A DNA stretch of 64,000 nucleotides. Source: Formicarius rufipectus. Lineage: Eukaryota; Chordata; Aves; Passeriformes; Formicariidae. Location of the stretch: the NCBI GenBank assembly GCA_013399695.1, contig VXAU01001245.1, positions 280,930 through 344,929 of the forward strand. The letters run 5' to 3'. Shown piece by piece: positions 11,227 to 24,609 of the stretch (the stretch's first letter is position 1; every line of letters begins with the position of its first letter). The notes beneath the pieces were generated by a model. That model was given only the letters and a program-made list of their open reading frames with translations. It made no database searches and was not told where the DNA came from. Position numbers and translations under genes: made by a program.

Positions 11227-14200
11227 CTCCCATGCGTTACAATGCCTCATACACTAACCTCTAAGGACAGCAAAAAGTAAGTGCTTACATGAGAACACAA
11301 CGTAAAATGCCCCACTCCAGAAGGGCGGGTTGTGTGCTCAGAAGGCCCAGAGCCATAAAAGCCCAGCCATGTCAGGGGGCTGAAGCTGTGGTAGGCAATG
11401 GCAAGAAGTGGTTGCTCAGCACTGAAGGCAGAATCCCAAATCCATTAGAAAAAATCTTCCTTGCTAGGGCTCCATCAGTGCACTTGTCTGTCCAGTCTCA
11501 TAAACAAAGATGAAAAGCACAACAGGGAGAGAAAGAGAAAAATTTCAAGCGACGGGAATGAAACTCAATCTGAGCAGCCAGTGCTGGACTCCTCCCCATT
11601 GGCTGCAGCTGCTCCTGCCAGTCCAGCTCACGTGGCTCCCAGGAATGCTAGTCAGGCTCCCAAGGTCACAGCGTGCCAATTGCCCACCCCTGCCCACCAG
11701 TATGCAGATTATAAATACGCCAGGGAGAGACAATTGGTTGCAGTCACAGGGATGCCTCAGTTGTCTTTCCTCTCTCTCTGGCCATCCCATCTGACAAGCA
11801 CTGCTGCTGGTGGGCTAGCCTGGGAGGTAGCAGACTGTGGTAGAATAGTAGCTTTAGGAAAAATATGTTCCTTAAGAGATCAGGTGTGAACTAGATGACT
11901 GCACAGTGTGCCAGTATTTTGGTAGGCGCAAATTTCAGCCTCCTTTTGAAGATCTCAGCTGTCAAAATGGACCGTTTTCTGTGGACATAGGTCAGTTCTG
12001 TCACAGATCTGCTGCAAATACAGCACTGACTTCTCAGTTTCACAGACAAGAAGCTAACCATCCTGAAAACCTTTGTTTTTGACTGACTTGCTCCCTGTGG
12101 CAGTCCTCCAGGAGTTTCTAACAGAAGTTGTCAAAGGCACTGCTGAAATTCTGCATCTGGAACTTGCTGATCTTTTACAATGAACGATGCTAAAGACACA
12201 AAGCAACAAAATTTCTGCACTTTCTGACTGCATGAGAGAATTGTTACCCTAATCAGAAGTTAGCTTTAACTCTCCCACACTCCATAGGAAAAGTAAAAGT
12301 TAGATTTTACTAACTTTTTTTTTTTTACTAACTAATTTTTACTAACTCTAGGACTCAAGTTTCATCCTCTCATTGATGTACTGCATTTTTCATGGCCACA
12401 TCCTTGGCTGTCTATAGATTTACTCTGCCCTTCCTAAGACGATACACCAAACCTGGGGGTGGGAAGGTGAGTGGAGAATGCCTCAGGGATATCTAATGTT
12501 TATTCAATACCAAAGTCCCAAGAACCCATTTTAGGATCTTTTTACTAGGTAAAGAGAAGCAATTGCAATTTGGAGTTTTAAAAGACCCACCTACAAAAGC
12601 AGGCATGTCCCTAGCTTCCTCCCTACTTCTATGTGAATGTGGTGGCAGCTCTTCCCCAAGCACAGGTAAATACCAGCAGAATCACCTCACAATTGGACCA
12701 TTGTGGCCTGTGTCAACACACACCCAAGGCAGCCTTCCTGAGGTAATACCCTTAAAAAAAGGAGAACACAAAATACGCAGAGGCTTTACATCATAGCCGT
12801 TATAATCCTAGGAGACTACATCTGTCCTTTATCCAAAAGTCCCTGAGAAAAATATTTTTAAAAGAAAAGCATTTTGGATTGTAGAAGAGTTTTACTCTTT
12901 TGGGAGCTTATATATCCTCTGATATTTGCATTCTTTAATTTAGCATTGTTTTTCAGAGACAATGTGCTAGATGATGTTTCAGCATAGACTATGTGTACTC
13001 TCAAGCTCTGGAAGTAGAAACTGTGGATAAATCTATAGAAGCTGAAGAAGAGTGACAGTGAGGTATAGCTGGTTAACGTGCAAAAAACAACTTCAGCAGC
13101 ACTGTTAAATTATCTAGGTGCTCTACAGATCTTAAGACTTCCATAAAAGTCTGATTTAGACTTCTCAAGTCTCTCTTCTCTCTGGGGTGGGTGGTGGGAT
13201 GGACACAAGATGCTGAAGATCAGTCCACATGGAAAGCATTGATAATGGCTAGGCTGTCAGAATTCTAGACTTGGAAAAGTTCAGAGGCTAGGAAAGCAAC
13301 ATTGCAGCCTGCTATGTAACAGAATCAAGTCAGGACTCAAGAAGAGGGAAAACAAAAATTGCATCTTCTTTGCTAGATCAGACTACTTTGCAAAATGAAT
13401 CTTCCACAAATGACCTGCCTGTAACTCAAACTCATCCTGATGCTTTTGGACCACTCAGCAAAGCCCTGCTTCCTTTTCCACACAGCACAGCCAGGGAGTA
13501 AAGAGGCCTTGCAGCCTGACAAAGCCCATGTAACAGGAAATGACCTGTACTGCGCTTTACTAATCACACCATCCTTCCTTGCTATTGAGTTCTCTATGAA
13601 AAAGTGTCTTAGCAATCAACTCACATATGGAGATAAAAACTTACGCTAGCAAAATAAGGGCTAGACCCATCAAGTTCAAACTGGTAATTTTCAAAAAAAC
13701 AGGAACATGCTCTGATACGGAACATACCACTCTGAGTCCAGTGCAGCTACCTAAATTAGGAAGGATAAAAGATTGACACTGCCTACCTGTCTTGCTTCAA
13801 AAAAGTAAGAGTATCAGTCTGTGGCTCGTACAAGATTCAGGTACAGCTTCTAGAGTAAATGATGCAGTTCCTTCTCAGGAACTACAAACACATAAGCCTG
13901 AATGGTGCACAGAAACACCTGTCATGCATCAGAGCTCTACATGCACTACCACTAATCATGCATTCACTTCTTCAGTGACCACACTGAGCTGCTTGTCCTC
14001 CTTCCCACTGCTCTTCAGAACATGGCCCTGGTGACTTCTGGCTGTCTGAAAACAGTGGAACACGGCAGGTAAAGTCAGAAAGACTGAAGACGGGAGTAAA
14101 GACAAATAGTGAGAGGTGGAGGTGGATGTGAGAGGGGGGGGAAAAATTCTCCTAAATCATTCAATATCAGGATTTCACCCTGAACTTAATGTATTTCCTA

Positions 14201-15694
14201 CTGATATTAGTAAATGTAACAACTTATCTGAAAATGCTGATTATTTTCACAGATGAATACACTGGCTCTTATTTGTAGTTTGTCTACTGATTAATGGTGG
14301 CCTTTTAAATGAAAGAAAACATCTTCCAAAATAAAAAATACCTACCCAGAGGGATTAGTGTCAGTTCTGCAAGATGCAATTGATAAAGCTTTGGCTTTGT
14401 AAGTACAAACTTAGGGAACTTTTTGCACAAGCTGGAATCTTCCATTCTGTTTAAAAAACCCCCTTTTTCTGATCCGATTGTTTCTGTCCATCCTTCATCT
14501 CAAGTGGTGTCTGAACTGAAATCTCTCCAGTCTCTCTTCTCAACAGCTGCAAATTAACTGCAGTGATCCCAGCAGGCTCCATAACAGGTGGCTCAGCGCC
14601 TCGACTTGCCATTGGTGCGCTGCGGGGCAAGGAATGCAGCACTGAATCCTGATGCTTGAAAGTGCTCTCAGATTTACCATCATGTAGGAAGTAGTGGGTG
14701 AAACAGAGTATGCCAGATAACAGAGGAAAAGGACACGGAGGAGAAACACAGCTGCCTGGAAAATGCTTGCAGTCTCTGAGATGCAAGACAGCAGAAAGAA
14801 GGAGTAACATCACGGAATTTTAGGAGCTTTCAGAAATGCAGCAATATCATGGCCATTGTGGTACTTTCCTTCTGAGAGGGGCAATATTAATGTCAAATTC
14901 ACGGCAAGTTTCTAAATGAATTATGTTTTGGCTATGCCAAGTACTTGTTATTAATTTGAAATAAAATTAGTTGTAAAGATACCATAACTAACCACAAAGC
15001 AGGTAGCTTTTGTTTATCACTAGCAAGTAATCCAAATCCATTTGGGGTTTCCCTGTGTAGTATTTCCAGGTTCAGGAGCACAGGGAACTGCAGATACCTT
15101 CATGCTGAAAACCAGGACAGATTCAGCAAACTTGGCTGTATTCCTGGAAGGGGTAAGGGGGCACTGGAAGGTGTGGGGCTCATGAGAGCAGTATCAGCTG
15201 GTGCCTAATCCCACACATCACCACACACGTGCTGTTCCTGCAGAGCTGAAGTCTGGTGTAAAGCCGAAGGTATTTAGCCCTTGAACCACCATTAAGTACA
15301 GTGCATGGACAGGCAAGTGGCCACATGGCACCAATTCTCTGAGGCTGGATATGCCTCCACCTCACTCCCCAGTGGAGCATGTATTGGCATTATCCAAGAT
15401 TCTCAGCTTTTCCATATCTAGTATCTAAGGGGGACTTGACTGTCAAATGAAAAAAGGGGAGGTGTATTAACCACTTTCCCATTTCTACTCAAATTAGCTC
15501 ATCTACATGGAAGTTAAAATCCAGGGCTATACTGTACATTCAGAACAAGTGGTGTTGGGCCATGAAAATTTTTGTGGCTCAGGGAAGAAATCCGAAAATA
15601 GTTCTCTCCCCTCTCTCATCTTCCCACACTTGGACCCCAAAAGAAACTCAAGTTTAAGACACAAATACAACACACAAGGACTCTTCTCAAACAG
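11227..15694. other. RAPSN-CELF1 intergenic region
   Basis: About 4.5 kb between the RAPSN start codon and the proposed CELF1 poly(A) site. It holds the candidate RAPSN promoter and one protein-like open segment at 14451-14619 (see findings). Otherwise it is ordinary AT-rich DNA without recognised repeats. Confidence 0.6.
11476..11725 (-). promoter_or_regulatory. RAPSN: Candidate RAPSN promoter region
   Basis: Upstream of the RAPSN ATG, this short GC-richer patch holds CAGCTG (11606-11611, the E-box type favoured by myogenic bHLH factors), an adjoining TCCTGCCA (11613-11620) that fits the Kaiso consensus TCCTGCNA, CACGTG (11629-11634), CAATTG (11677-11682), an inverted CCAAT box near 11598 and TATTTATA-like sequence near 11709-11718. 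Rapsyn promoters are known to depend on an E-box and a Kaiso site. The assignment is an inference from that precedent; the transcription start is not known and could lie closer to the ATG. Confidence 0.4.
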
Positions 15695-15700
15695 TTTAAT
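15695..15700 (-). terminator. CELF1: Candidate CELF1 distal poly(A) signal ATTAAA
   Basis: ATTAAA on the minus strand. The following 40 nt of the transcript strand contain a GU-rich run (TTGTGTGTTGTATTTGTGTC at about 15655-15678), as expected of a downstream cleavage element. It would give a 3' UTR of about 8.8 kb. Other minus-strand AATAAA hexamers at 23807-23812, 21666-21671 and 21487-21492 could serve shorter isoforms. Confidence 0.4.
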
Positions 15701-18700
15701 AGCAAATAAACAAAGGAAGGTACCACACTTGGCATATACAAAATGACTTCTTGTTGGTGTGTCTGTGCAATTAAAACAGCTTTAAGTTGCCCTTTGGGAC
15801 AAAAAGAAAAAAAAACACACACACGAAAGGAAGAAAATTCCTTTAACACATACTTGCTTGTTCCAAACTTGTAACAAATCTTTTCATTTTTAAATCCACT
15901 ACACAAACTCTGTGATCAGATCAGAAAAGCAACATGCGCTCCTCTGCTTCTTAAACCATTAAAGTAAAATCCATAATTCTCTACAGAGTACAACACAATT
16001 TCACACAAAAAGACATTTTGTTTTGCAAATCAAAACAAGAAAAAAAGGAACAGCTCAAACAAGGTAAAGAAAAGCATTTCTATGACTGAACCACGACTTT
16101 GAGTTGATTAAATCCCGTTACTGCAGAACAGACTCTACATTTGGTCATAGTGGCAATTTGTTTTCTCGTCACATTGTGAATCACTTTACATTGTTTTCTA
16201 GTAGAAAAGGCAAAAAACTGTACAAAACCCCTAGTGTTAAATACAATGTTTGTACCAATAAAAAAGCCCACAGGTTTGTCTCCAAAATGTAAATTTTCTT
16301 TTTAAATTATTCACAAAAAGCAGCCAAAAATCAGAAAGGCAGCTGCTGCTCCACTGTCTCAAATCCATTAAAACCACCACAGAACAATTAAAACAACCAA
16401 AGGAAGAAAAGGAAAGAAAAAGGAAAGAAACACTCAACATTTGGCATTTTGGTTTTCTTCAGATAGTTTTCCACAGGTTTCCCCCAAGTTCCTTATGGAA
16501 CCAAATGCGCATGTACAGAAACGTATTGATAGTTACTCCAGACACTGCAGGGTACCAGTGCCCCCGGCACACAGCCCTGTGCATTCAGACTGTGGGACTA
16601 ACAGCAGCCAGCCCACAACCCTACTTCCCAAATAAATGAGTCTCGATTTTTCTCATCCAGCCTCACGTTTCACTCCCAGGTACATGTACCATACCCGAAC
16701 ATGTTCTGTTTTATAAGCAGAGTAAGGACTGTCTACACAAGTCTGGTCAATACCTATTGAGAATAAGGTATCCTCAGCCAACTCAGGAGTAGGTTAGGGA
16801 AAAATCTTTACATCTTTGCATTATCCTGAACACTGGACAAAATTAAGATTTCTATCCAATTTTTGTTTTCTCAGTAAAAATCATTCTCCTGGGATTTCAT
16901 TTCACATTATTTCTACTGTTAAGATACCTGCACTAGTTTGCTGCTGACTGAAACTTCATCACAGCACACACTCCTCAGGTACCTTCATCTAGAAGCTACT
17001 TCCCAGTTTCTACCTGTGCAGATGGTATGTAGGGCAGGGGGAAGCCTGCTACCCAGAGAGCAGTAACCTCTTCTAGTCATCCTGCAAGCCAGCAAAACTG
17101 CTCAGCTCAATACCCAATTAAAAACTAAACAAAAATTAAAAAATCTCCGCAGAGATTCCCCAGCTAAGGCCCTTGAGAAGAGAGCTGGGGATGGTACCCT
17201 GTTCAGGTAACAGCTTCAGAGGCTGTTGTATTGTGCTTGTCACTTGGGAATAGAGCCAGCAGTTGCAGGATCAGGTTTACAAATGCTTTCTCTGGGATAT
17301 TTAAAACACCTGGTTTCACAAGCTAACCTGGATTCTTCCAGGATCCTGCCACCAAGCTCTGACTGATGGTATTAAAACAGGGATGGACTTCACAAAAATG
17401 TGCCCTGACTGACATAAAATGCTCACAGTGTTTCAAAGGAGCCTTAGCTTTAGATAGCTTTGGAAACAGAAATACTGTGAAGTTCCCCCACCTGCCTGCT
17501 CCCAGCTATCCCCTTACACCAAAACTACCAGTACGTGAACAGTGCAACCAAGCGCCCTCAGAGCCTCTGACAGCACTGGAGATGGCACAAGGTCCAGGTG
17601 CTCTGTCAGGCAGACAGTCTAAGTGCACAGGTAGATGCCCTCAGGTGGCTTCTGATCAGATACGTGTCTCGCCAAAACCACCAATTTAAAGGATACCTTT
17701 GAAACCCATTAAATTGCTCAGTTTTTGCACAAACTATAGAAAACAGAGAGGTGAAGGTGATATATACGAAGGTGTGAAGAAAACAGCAGGAAACATGCAA
17801 AACAATTCTGGACACTATCTTAGCCTGAAAGATTAAAACAAAAACATCACATTTTGCTGAGGAGATTGTAGTTACAAAAAAAAAGCATGCTGGAGGTTAA
17901 CAAAATACAACATCAACTTTGATCAAATTTTCACTGCAGACTGATAATCACACAGGGAAGCAGAGGAAAAAACTAATAGTAAAAAAACAAAAAAACCCAA
18001 ACAAACAAAAAACTTAAAAAAAAAAAAAATCAGTAAATGCCAGGGCAAAAATATAGCTACAATCAGAGGAAAATGTAGTTCAAGTGTTTTCTGTTGATGC
18101 CACTTCAAGTCACAAGTTTGAACTCATAAAAACACATGCTGTCTCCTCAAGCACAGAAACCAAATCAGCAAAATGTGACCAGGAAGTCTCCTGAAAGATT
18201 AAGTCACACCATATAACTGACTTTTTCTTCGAACTGTGTTTTTAAAACTAAGCACACAGAAAAAACTAAGCCTAGAAAGTGATTGGCTGTATGTTCACAG
18301 AAATACAAATACTCCACAAGGTATGCTAGCAAGGCTGCTCTGAAAACAATTACAAAGAATCAGATTCACAAAATCAAGTGGTTATCTTACGAAGGTCTAG
18401 AAAAATAGAAATTCTTTTATATTCAAATGCAGTTTAAATATTCCCCTTCAGCAGTCTTTCTAGCAAAACCAATTTGGCAGCACAAAAAAAAAAAAAAAGA
18501 AAGAAAGAAACAAACGTAATAAAAATACACATCAGCATCAAAGGTCAACACAAGGTCAAAGGTGAGAGTTCAAGCATCAGAGAAGCTGAAGAGACAAGGA
18601 TTTGGACGATGTACTTGAACGCCACATCGACATGCTTTAGGCACAACGATGAACAAACGGCAGGAATCTAGAAAAAAAAACAAACCAGAAAGAGGGAGAC

Positions 18701-21700
18701 CCACTGAGTTACACAGAGCAGTACATCCAAACACAGAGAGAGAGAACAAGAATGGGCACTGTACAATGAGATCTCCTGGGGAAGGGAGTTGACAGGGAAG
18801 GGCAGCACATGCCAACAATGGACAAGTAAAGTCAAAGTACATGAAGGACACCAAGTAAACATCAAACTGCCAGAAACCAAATGGAAGCAGAGGCTTGGAT
18901 TTCCCTCTCAACACCCAGTCTGTGGAGCATTCCACAGCCTAGTGATACATTGATTAGCATGCTTTTACCTACCCCATGCCCACTGTCTCCACTGCCTCTG
19001 TCAGGGGAAGAACAGAGCAAGCTCCCTCCCCAGGAGACTGATTAAAAAAGTGTGACTCCAGGGCTAACATTTGCCCACGGAGACTAAGACCACGAGAGAC
19101 AAGACAGAGAACACAAGGGATTCACAGGTGGTTTGACGGTTGAGACTTGCACTCTAACATGGGAAGTTCTCAGGCAGTAACAGCCCAGCAAATCCATGTT
19201 CTTTCCCTTCTCATTCCCTAGGAGCCCACGACACTGGGGGTAGGTGATTGGAAAAGGGGGGAAAAAAATTGTACAAGACAAAAAGCCCACACATCAGAGA
19301 AGACTTCCTTAAGACTAGACTGCAAGTTAAGACTTGTCCCAGCTGCACACTTTTCATACTATTAGACCTTCACAGGGATTTTCCATTCCCAACTTCTTAC
19401 GCAACAGCCCCCAGCTCCCTGACTTCATGAGGAGGGGATTCTGGGCTCTGAGAAGCTCTACAGTCACAGTTGCCAGTTTGATGAGCAGAAAAAACATGTT
19501 TCCTGAAGTTTTCTTGAAGAATTTATAAAAAAATAATTCTTATATTAATTGATATAAATACCTCTGCTCCCTCCCCTCAGCTTGTGAACTGCAAGTGACA
19601 AGGAACATTTTGGGTTGAGAGTGGGAGGTAGAGGAAAGAGGAAGTGATTTTTTTTCTTTTCCTGCCTCCCCATCCCCCCAAATCCCCTTTAGCCCCTGTT
19701 TGTGGTCTTAGTCTTCAGCACATCTCAAAGCTGCTGGTTAGAGACTTGAACAAGGTGAGATGTGCATATTATCTTACAGCATTTATAGCATATTTGAGAA
19801 TAATTGTTGTATTCTAGTTCCAAAGCAACAAGCAGCACATTGTCCACTAAACCAGCAAAACTCCTCTTATTAGAACTACTGAGATTAATTTGTTCTTCAT
19901 GCTTTACACTAAAGGACTAGATATAGAATTTAAACCAACTCCAGCAAACAGAGTACAGTGCAACTCTTGCAGTTATTTCTGTATTTCAAGAAATACTCCA
20001 GATAGTTTGCAGATAGATGTAAGGTTTCACTCCTTAACCAGAAAGGCAAATTCAGCACAAACTGAGGCATGACAAACCAGAAGCAGCATGAAATCAAGTG
20101 ACATCTATACATGTACCATCAAAATCCTCTGTGTGATTTGTCTGAGGTTGTGGTGGTTTTTTTTCTTGATAGACACTTTTCAAATATTTCACTCAGCAAT
20201 GGTGAGGGGAAAGAATAAGCTTCATTAAAGTCCTATAGAAAGACTGGCCTTCAGGAAGAGAACCAGGAGATGCTGGATAAGTACTTAATGACTTTGAGAA
20301 CGTTATTCCACTTTGTCCATGTTTAACTTTCACAACAGTGATAATTCTGCCTTCTGTGTTTTATATTATATGTGGTAGGTATGCTCACGGATATAAAACA
20401 GCCTTAGGTTTAAATGTCTGCTACCAGAAGCTTTCACAGCATTTTACATGCTCATAGTTGCACCCTTTGTTTCCAATTTGTTTTATGCAAGTGGTTTTTA
20501 GATATTTCCAAATTAAATAAGAACAACTTCATTCTGCTTGGCTGTTCTTCCCTAACATACAATCATTAACAAGAAGAAACAGTTCAGTTAATATTCAGCT
20601 TGCATGACAGAATTATCATGCTATGTAACTTTCAGTATTCAGGTGAAAAACTTTTACTTAATAGATGTATTTGTTCCTGAAAATTTTTCTGAGGTGTCTG
20701 TTTCCCAGATAGCAATGTCCACAGCTAGGAAACTACCTCACGAACAAACCATAAATAGATATTTCCCACTATTGACTCAGATTTTTTAATAAGGCAAGCT
20801 TTGTATTACTGGAAGAAAAAACTAAACTGCAAAGAGCTACCCTATTTTGAACTGTCGGTTATCTAGGGCACTGAAAAAACTATGATTTCAATTACTGTAA
20901 TACTGACACTAAGTAGTATCACACTAAGCTCACAATACTTTCACCTTCTTACAGCAGTAACATATCTCCTGAGGGAAAAAATTAATCTACGAAGTAGACC
21001 ATTCCCACCTTGTAACTAAAAATATGTTAAGTACTTCATGTTGGCACACATAATAAAGGATTCTATTTAATCAGAAGTCAGTCTAGTTTTTGTTGTAGTA
21101 CATTCAGGTTCTTTGGTTTTGCACATACAGCATATTTTGTCTATGTGGCTACTTCAGCCAACCTTCTGCAGTTTATTTGAACTCAACCAATTTTTATCTT
21201 GCTATACAAAAAAAAAAAGCATTTGACACTGAGTTGATTTGAACTTGCATGAGAATATGATATGAATTAATAATGAAATAAAATTTGAACTTGAAGCCCC
21301 AAGTACCCAAGATCCCAGACTTTCCTGCCAATGAGTGAGGAAGAAAACTGGCTTAAGACTGAGAGGCAAGAGCAGCCTAAATCCCCACAATCAGCGGCAG
21401 CCACCACACAGACACAGAAGTGTTGACTTCATCAGATCAGTTTTGTTATCAAAAAAAAAATCTGCCCAAGTCACAAACTTGATACATTTATTAACTTTGG
21501 CAACATACACACTGATACACCGAGAAAGGGAAATCTGAAACAAATACATAAAAAAGGGCAACATCTTCAGCTGGTGAAAACTGATGCAGCTCTACTGAAG
21601 AGAGCTGAACTGCATTGATTCAAACCATCTGAGGATCACATATTTTAAAATTTAACCTGCATAGATTTATTTTCCTTTTCTTTTTGGCAATACTTATAGT

Positions 21701-22306
21701 TATGCCAGTAAGGCACAAAAGCTAACCCAAGATGATTATGTCTGGGAGGAGTCACTGATCAAACTAAGCCACAGTGTAATCTGGTGAATCTCCTAAAGTC
21801 AATGGAAGTCGCACCTATTTGCAACAATGCCAAGCTTGATCTGTCAGTTACAGCATTGAGGACACACTAGAGGATGAAGAAGCTAAAATACCTGCTTTGG
21901 GCAACAAAAATGACTAGTAAACAGGCCAGAGCATCAAGTTTAAAGAAAACAAGACAAAGGTCTTGGATAGTACAGTTGGGTAGGATGCAAAGAAGGTAAG
22001 AGTGACTGTAGAGACCCCAGAGCACAGTGCTCTCCTCCACTGGTTCACAGCATTCATCTTCCTTGTTTAGCAGTTGTTGGGCTGCAAACAGGCCACTGAA
22101 AATCAGTAGTTTCAATCATGCATATCATTATGTGTGTAAAACAATCACATTCAGGATTCTATAAAACCCTGGCCTTTTTTCCAGTGAAATAATTTAGGTA
22201 ATAAATATTCTCCACCCTGGAGCGGTATAAAACTTCTATAAAAATAGAAACAACATTCTTGGTTACAGCAGGTTGCACTTGGAGCAGTTGCTCCCAACTA
22301 TGTGTG

Positions 22307-22375
22307 TTTTTTTTTTCCTTTTTTTTTTTTCTTTTTTTGAAAAGTATATCTTTTATATATATATAATATAAAAAA
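22307..22375. repeat. Low-complexity T-rich and TA-rich tract
   Basis: Homopolymer-like T runs interrupted by single C residues, then an alternating TA stretch near 22344-22360. It lies within the proposed CELF1 3' UTR. Confidence 0.8.
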
Positions 22376-24481
22376 ATCCCATTATCACCCTGGAGGCCTT
22401 CACACTCCAACACTCTTTTCTCAGAAAACCAGGACACATCTTTCCCATGGTGCAGAATTCAAGTGTATATTTATGTTTCTTGAGAGTTTCAAATAATTAA
22501 CATAGAAGGGTACCACATGCCAGCATAACTGGGAAATTTGGCAATCTGGCCTTTGAAACTTTGCCATCACAAAATTATTTGAGTTATACTAATATATTTA
22601 TCAGTATGGACAGACTGACATCAACTGTCTGATTTTCAGTCTAGGAACTGGAAAGGGCTCCCCTTGGATGTTACAGGACAGTCCTTGTATTTCTGAGGTT
22701 TGAGATCCCAGGGAGCCCAGTTCCTGGAAATGTCCAACATTACCAACAGATCACAGCACACAAGTCCGGATTCTTACTGAGATCTCAGGTTTGATGGGTT
22801 TAGTGCTCCTCCTCCCGGTGGAACAGAACACAAAGTTCTGACCTCTGACCCACACATTCATTCATCATCTAGTAGCTGGCTCCCAGATGGCAGTGTTAGC
22901 TGGTGCTCTGGGAAACACCCTCACAAACCCGAAATACAAAGAAAACAAGGAAAAGGAGAAAATAAGAGGTAAAACCTCTGCTAAAGACACACAGAAATTG
23001 TAAACTTCCCCTTGTGACAGAGGTGGATTTTGGTGGTTATAAAATGGAACTCAGCAATTTCTTAAAACTGTTCAGGCCAGAGTGTCAAAAATCCTTCGAG
23101 CCCCCTAAAACTGGTGAGTAACCAAGGCCCTTAGCAACGCATTAGCAATTTCACTAGTATGAAGAAAAAGCATGTGTTCACTTAAGGGGTGTGTTCAATT
23201 TGCCTTCAGTATAGAAGACAATAGCTAGTACCAAAAGGCAGAAAAAGACTGAATGGCTCAATACTCTGGGTTCCACAGCTCCTGGGTTAGCCTCTTCTGC
23301 ACTGGTACACACCACCTTAAAGGAAAACTGCAGTAAAAAGAAACAGCTAATTGCTACACCAAGTCACTGCACAATTTTTTTTGTTTGTTAAAAAAAACCC
23401 AAACCAACAAAACAACAAAAACAAAAAAACCCCCCAACAAAACAGGAAGTTAGAATTTCAATAAACAATCAGCACTTACATTAAGGTATCTCTGCAAAAA
23501 AAGACACTATTCCACAGAAATGGGGAATGTGATCAAGAAGAAAAATTGTCAAAATATTCTGCAGGTTACTAGGGATCAAAAGTTGTTTCCAGTTCCAGAT
23601 GTATTCATCCGGAATAAGCAATTACTACCTTTTCACAAAACCTAGATAATAACCATAGAATAAGTTTTCTTATATAGAGAGAAATTCACTGCATCTCATT
23701 AATATTCCACTGTAAATGGAATTTACAGTGACATTTTCTGGGCAGAGACATTATCTAATAATTTTATAAAGTGCTGTGTACATTCACAGTGCTATATAAA
23801 CACTACTTTATTTGTAGGAATTAAAAAAAAACAAACAACCACTGCAGTTTTCCTCTGGCTTGTTAATGTGTTCACCCTTTTAGCCTGCCTCCTGCTTTAG
23901 AGATGATTTACTAAATCCCCACCATGGCATACAGTTAAGGAAATTTCTAAGAATGGATGGGGCATGACAAAGGCTACATGGAGTTGGTTCTTCTTCATCC
24001 AAGACTGTTCTCCTTCCCTATCTTTGTTTTCATCAGCTGTTCTATGTTATTTCTGATTTCCCTTCTCCTTTCTACCCACGGCAGTGTGGTGTCAGTTTCT
24101 GCTGCTCCCTTTAACCCTCCCCACCCCCAAGGAGCTGGCATTGGTCCTTCTCAACACACACTGGTTACAAACACAGCAAACTTCAAATAAGGGAGAAAAA
24201 AAAACAAACAAAAAAAAAACTAAACAAAAAACCTCAGCGATATGGCACCTAAACTCCAAAGTAAAACACTGGAAACAAAAGCACAAACTTGTCCTCCATC
24301 TGAAGTGGGATTCTCAGCAGAGGCTGCAGCAGAGTCTTCAAGGGAAGATGTGCCAGATAGAAGGCATGGATCAGCTTCCAGGACTGTAAAAACACAGCCT
24401 TAGGGCTTCGAATCACTTAAGTGCGTTCCTCTCCAACTTACCAGAAGATCCTTCTCACTCCAGTTCCGGAGGGGAGGGTGC

Positions 24482-24609
24482 TCAGTATGGCTTGCTGTCA
24501 TTCTTAGAGCGCTTGAGCTGTACTTTCAGACGCTTCATGCCAATCTGAAAGCCGTTCATTGATTGAATGGCAGCCTGTGCAGAGACAGGATTGTCGTAAC
24601 TTACAAAAC
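24482..24609 (-). CDS. CELF1: CELF1 last coding exon (residues 443-484) and stop
   Basis: Acceptor CCTTCAG. It encodes [20 protein letters not shown] to RSKNDSKPY with TGA at 24484-24482. It completes RRM3 and the basic C-terminal tail; the 3' UTR follows. Confidence 0.96.

Larger units (their letters stand above)
15695..24481 (-). other. CELF1: Probable CELF1 3' untranslated region
   Basis: No exon or recognised repeat lies between the CELF1 stop codon and about 15.7 kb. On the transcript strand the sequence is rich in U runs and GU motifs, and CELF1 transcripts are known for long 3' UTRs in other vertebrates. Notable pieces: a (UG)5 tract at 15815-15824; U/GU-rich tracts at 17981-18013, 23390-23444 and 24196-24232; and a purine/AT low-complexity run at 22307-22375. 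The 3' boundary is an inference from the poly(A) signal. Confidence 0.5.

Noticed and set aside
11461..11889. 142-codon plus-strand open frame upstream of RAPSN
   Set aside because: It overlaps the candidate RAPSN promoter; its length is explained by locally higher GC content, and no recognisable domain is present.
17366..19528. Several 60-120 codon open frames in the proposed CELF1 3' UTR
   Set aside because: They are scattered over both strands without motifs and fit noncoding UTR sequence.
22300..22440. 92-codon minus-strand frame with a lysine run
   Set aside because: It is the translation of the low-complexity A/T tract.
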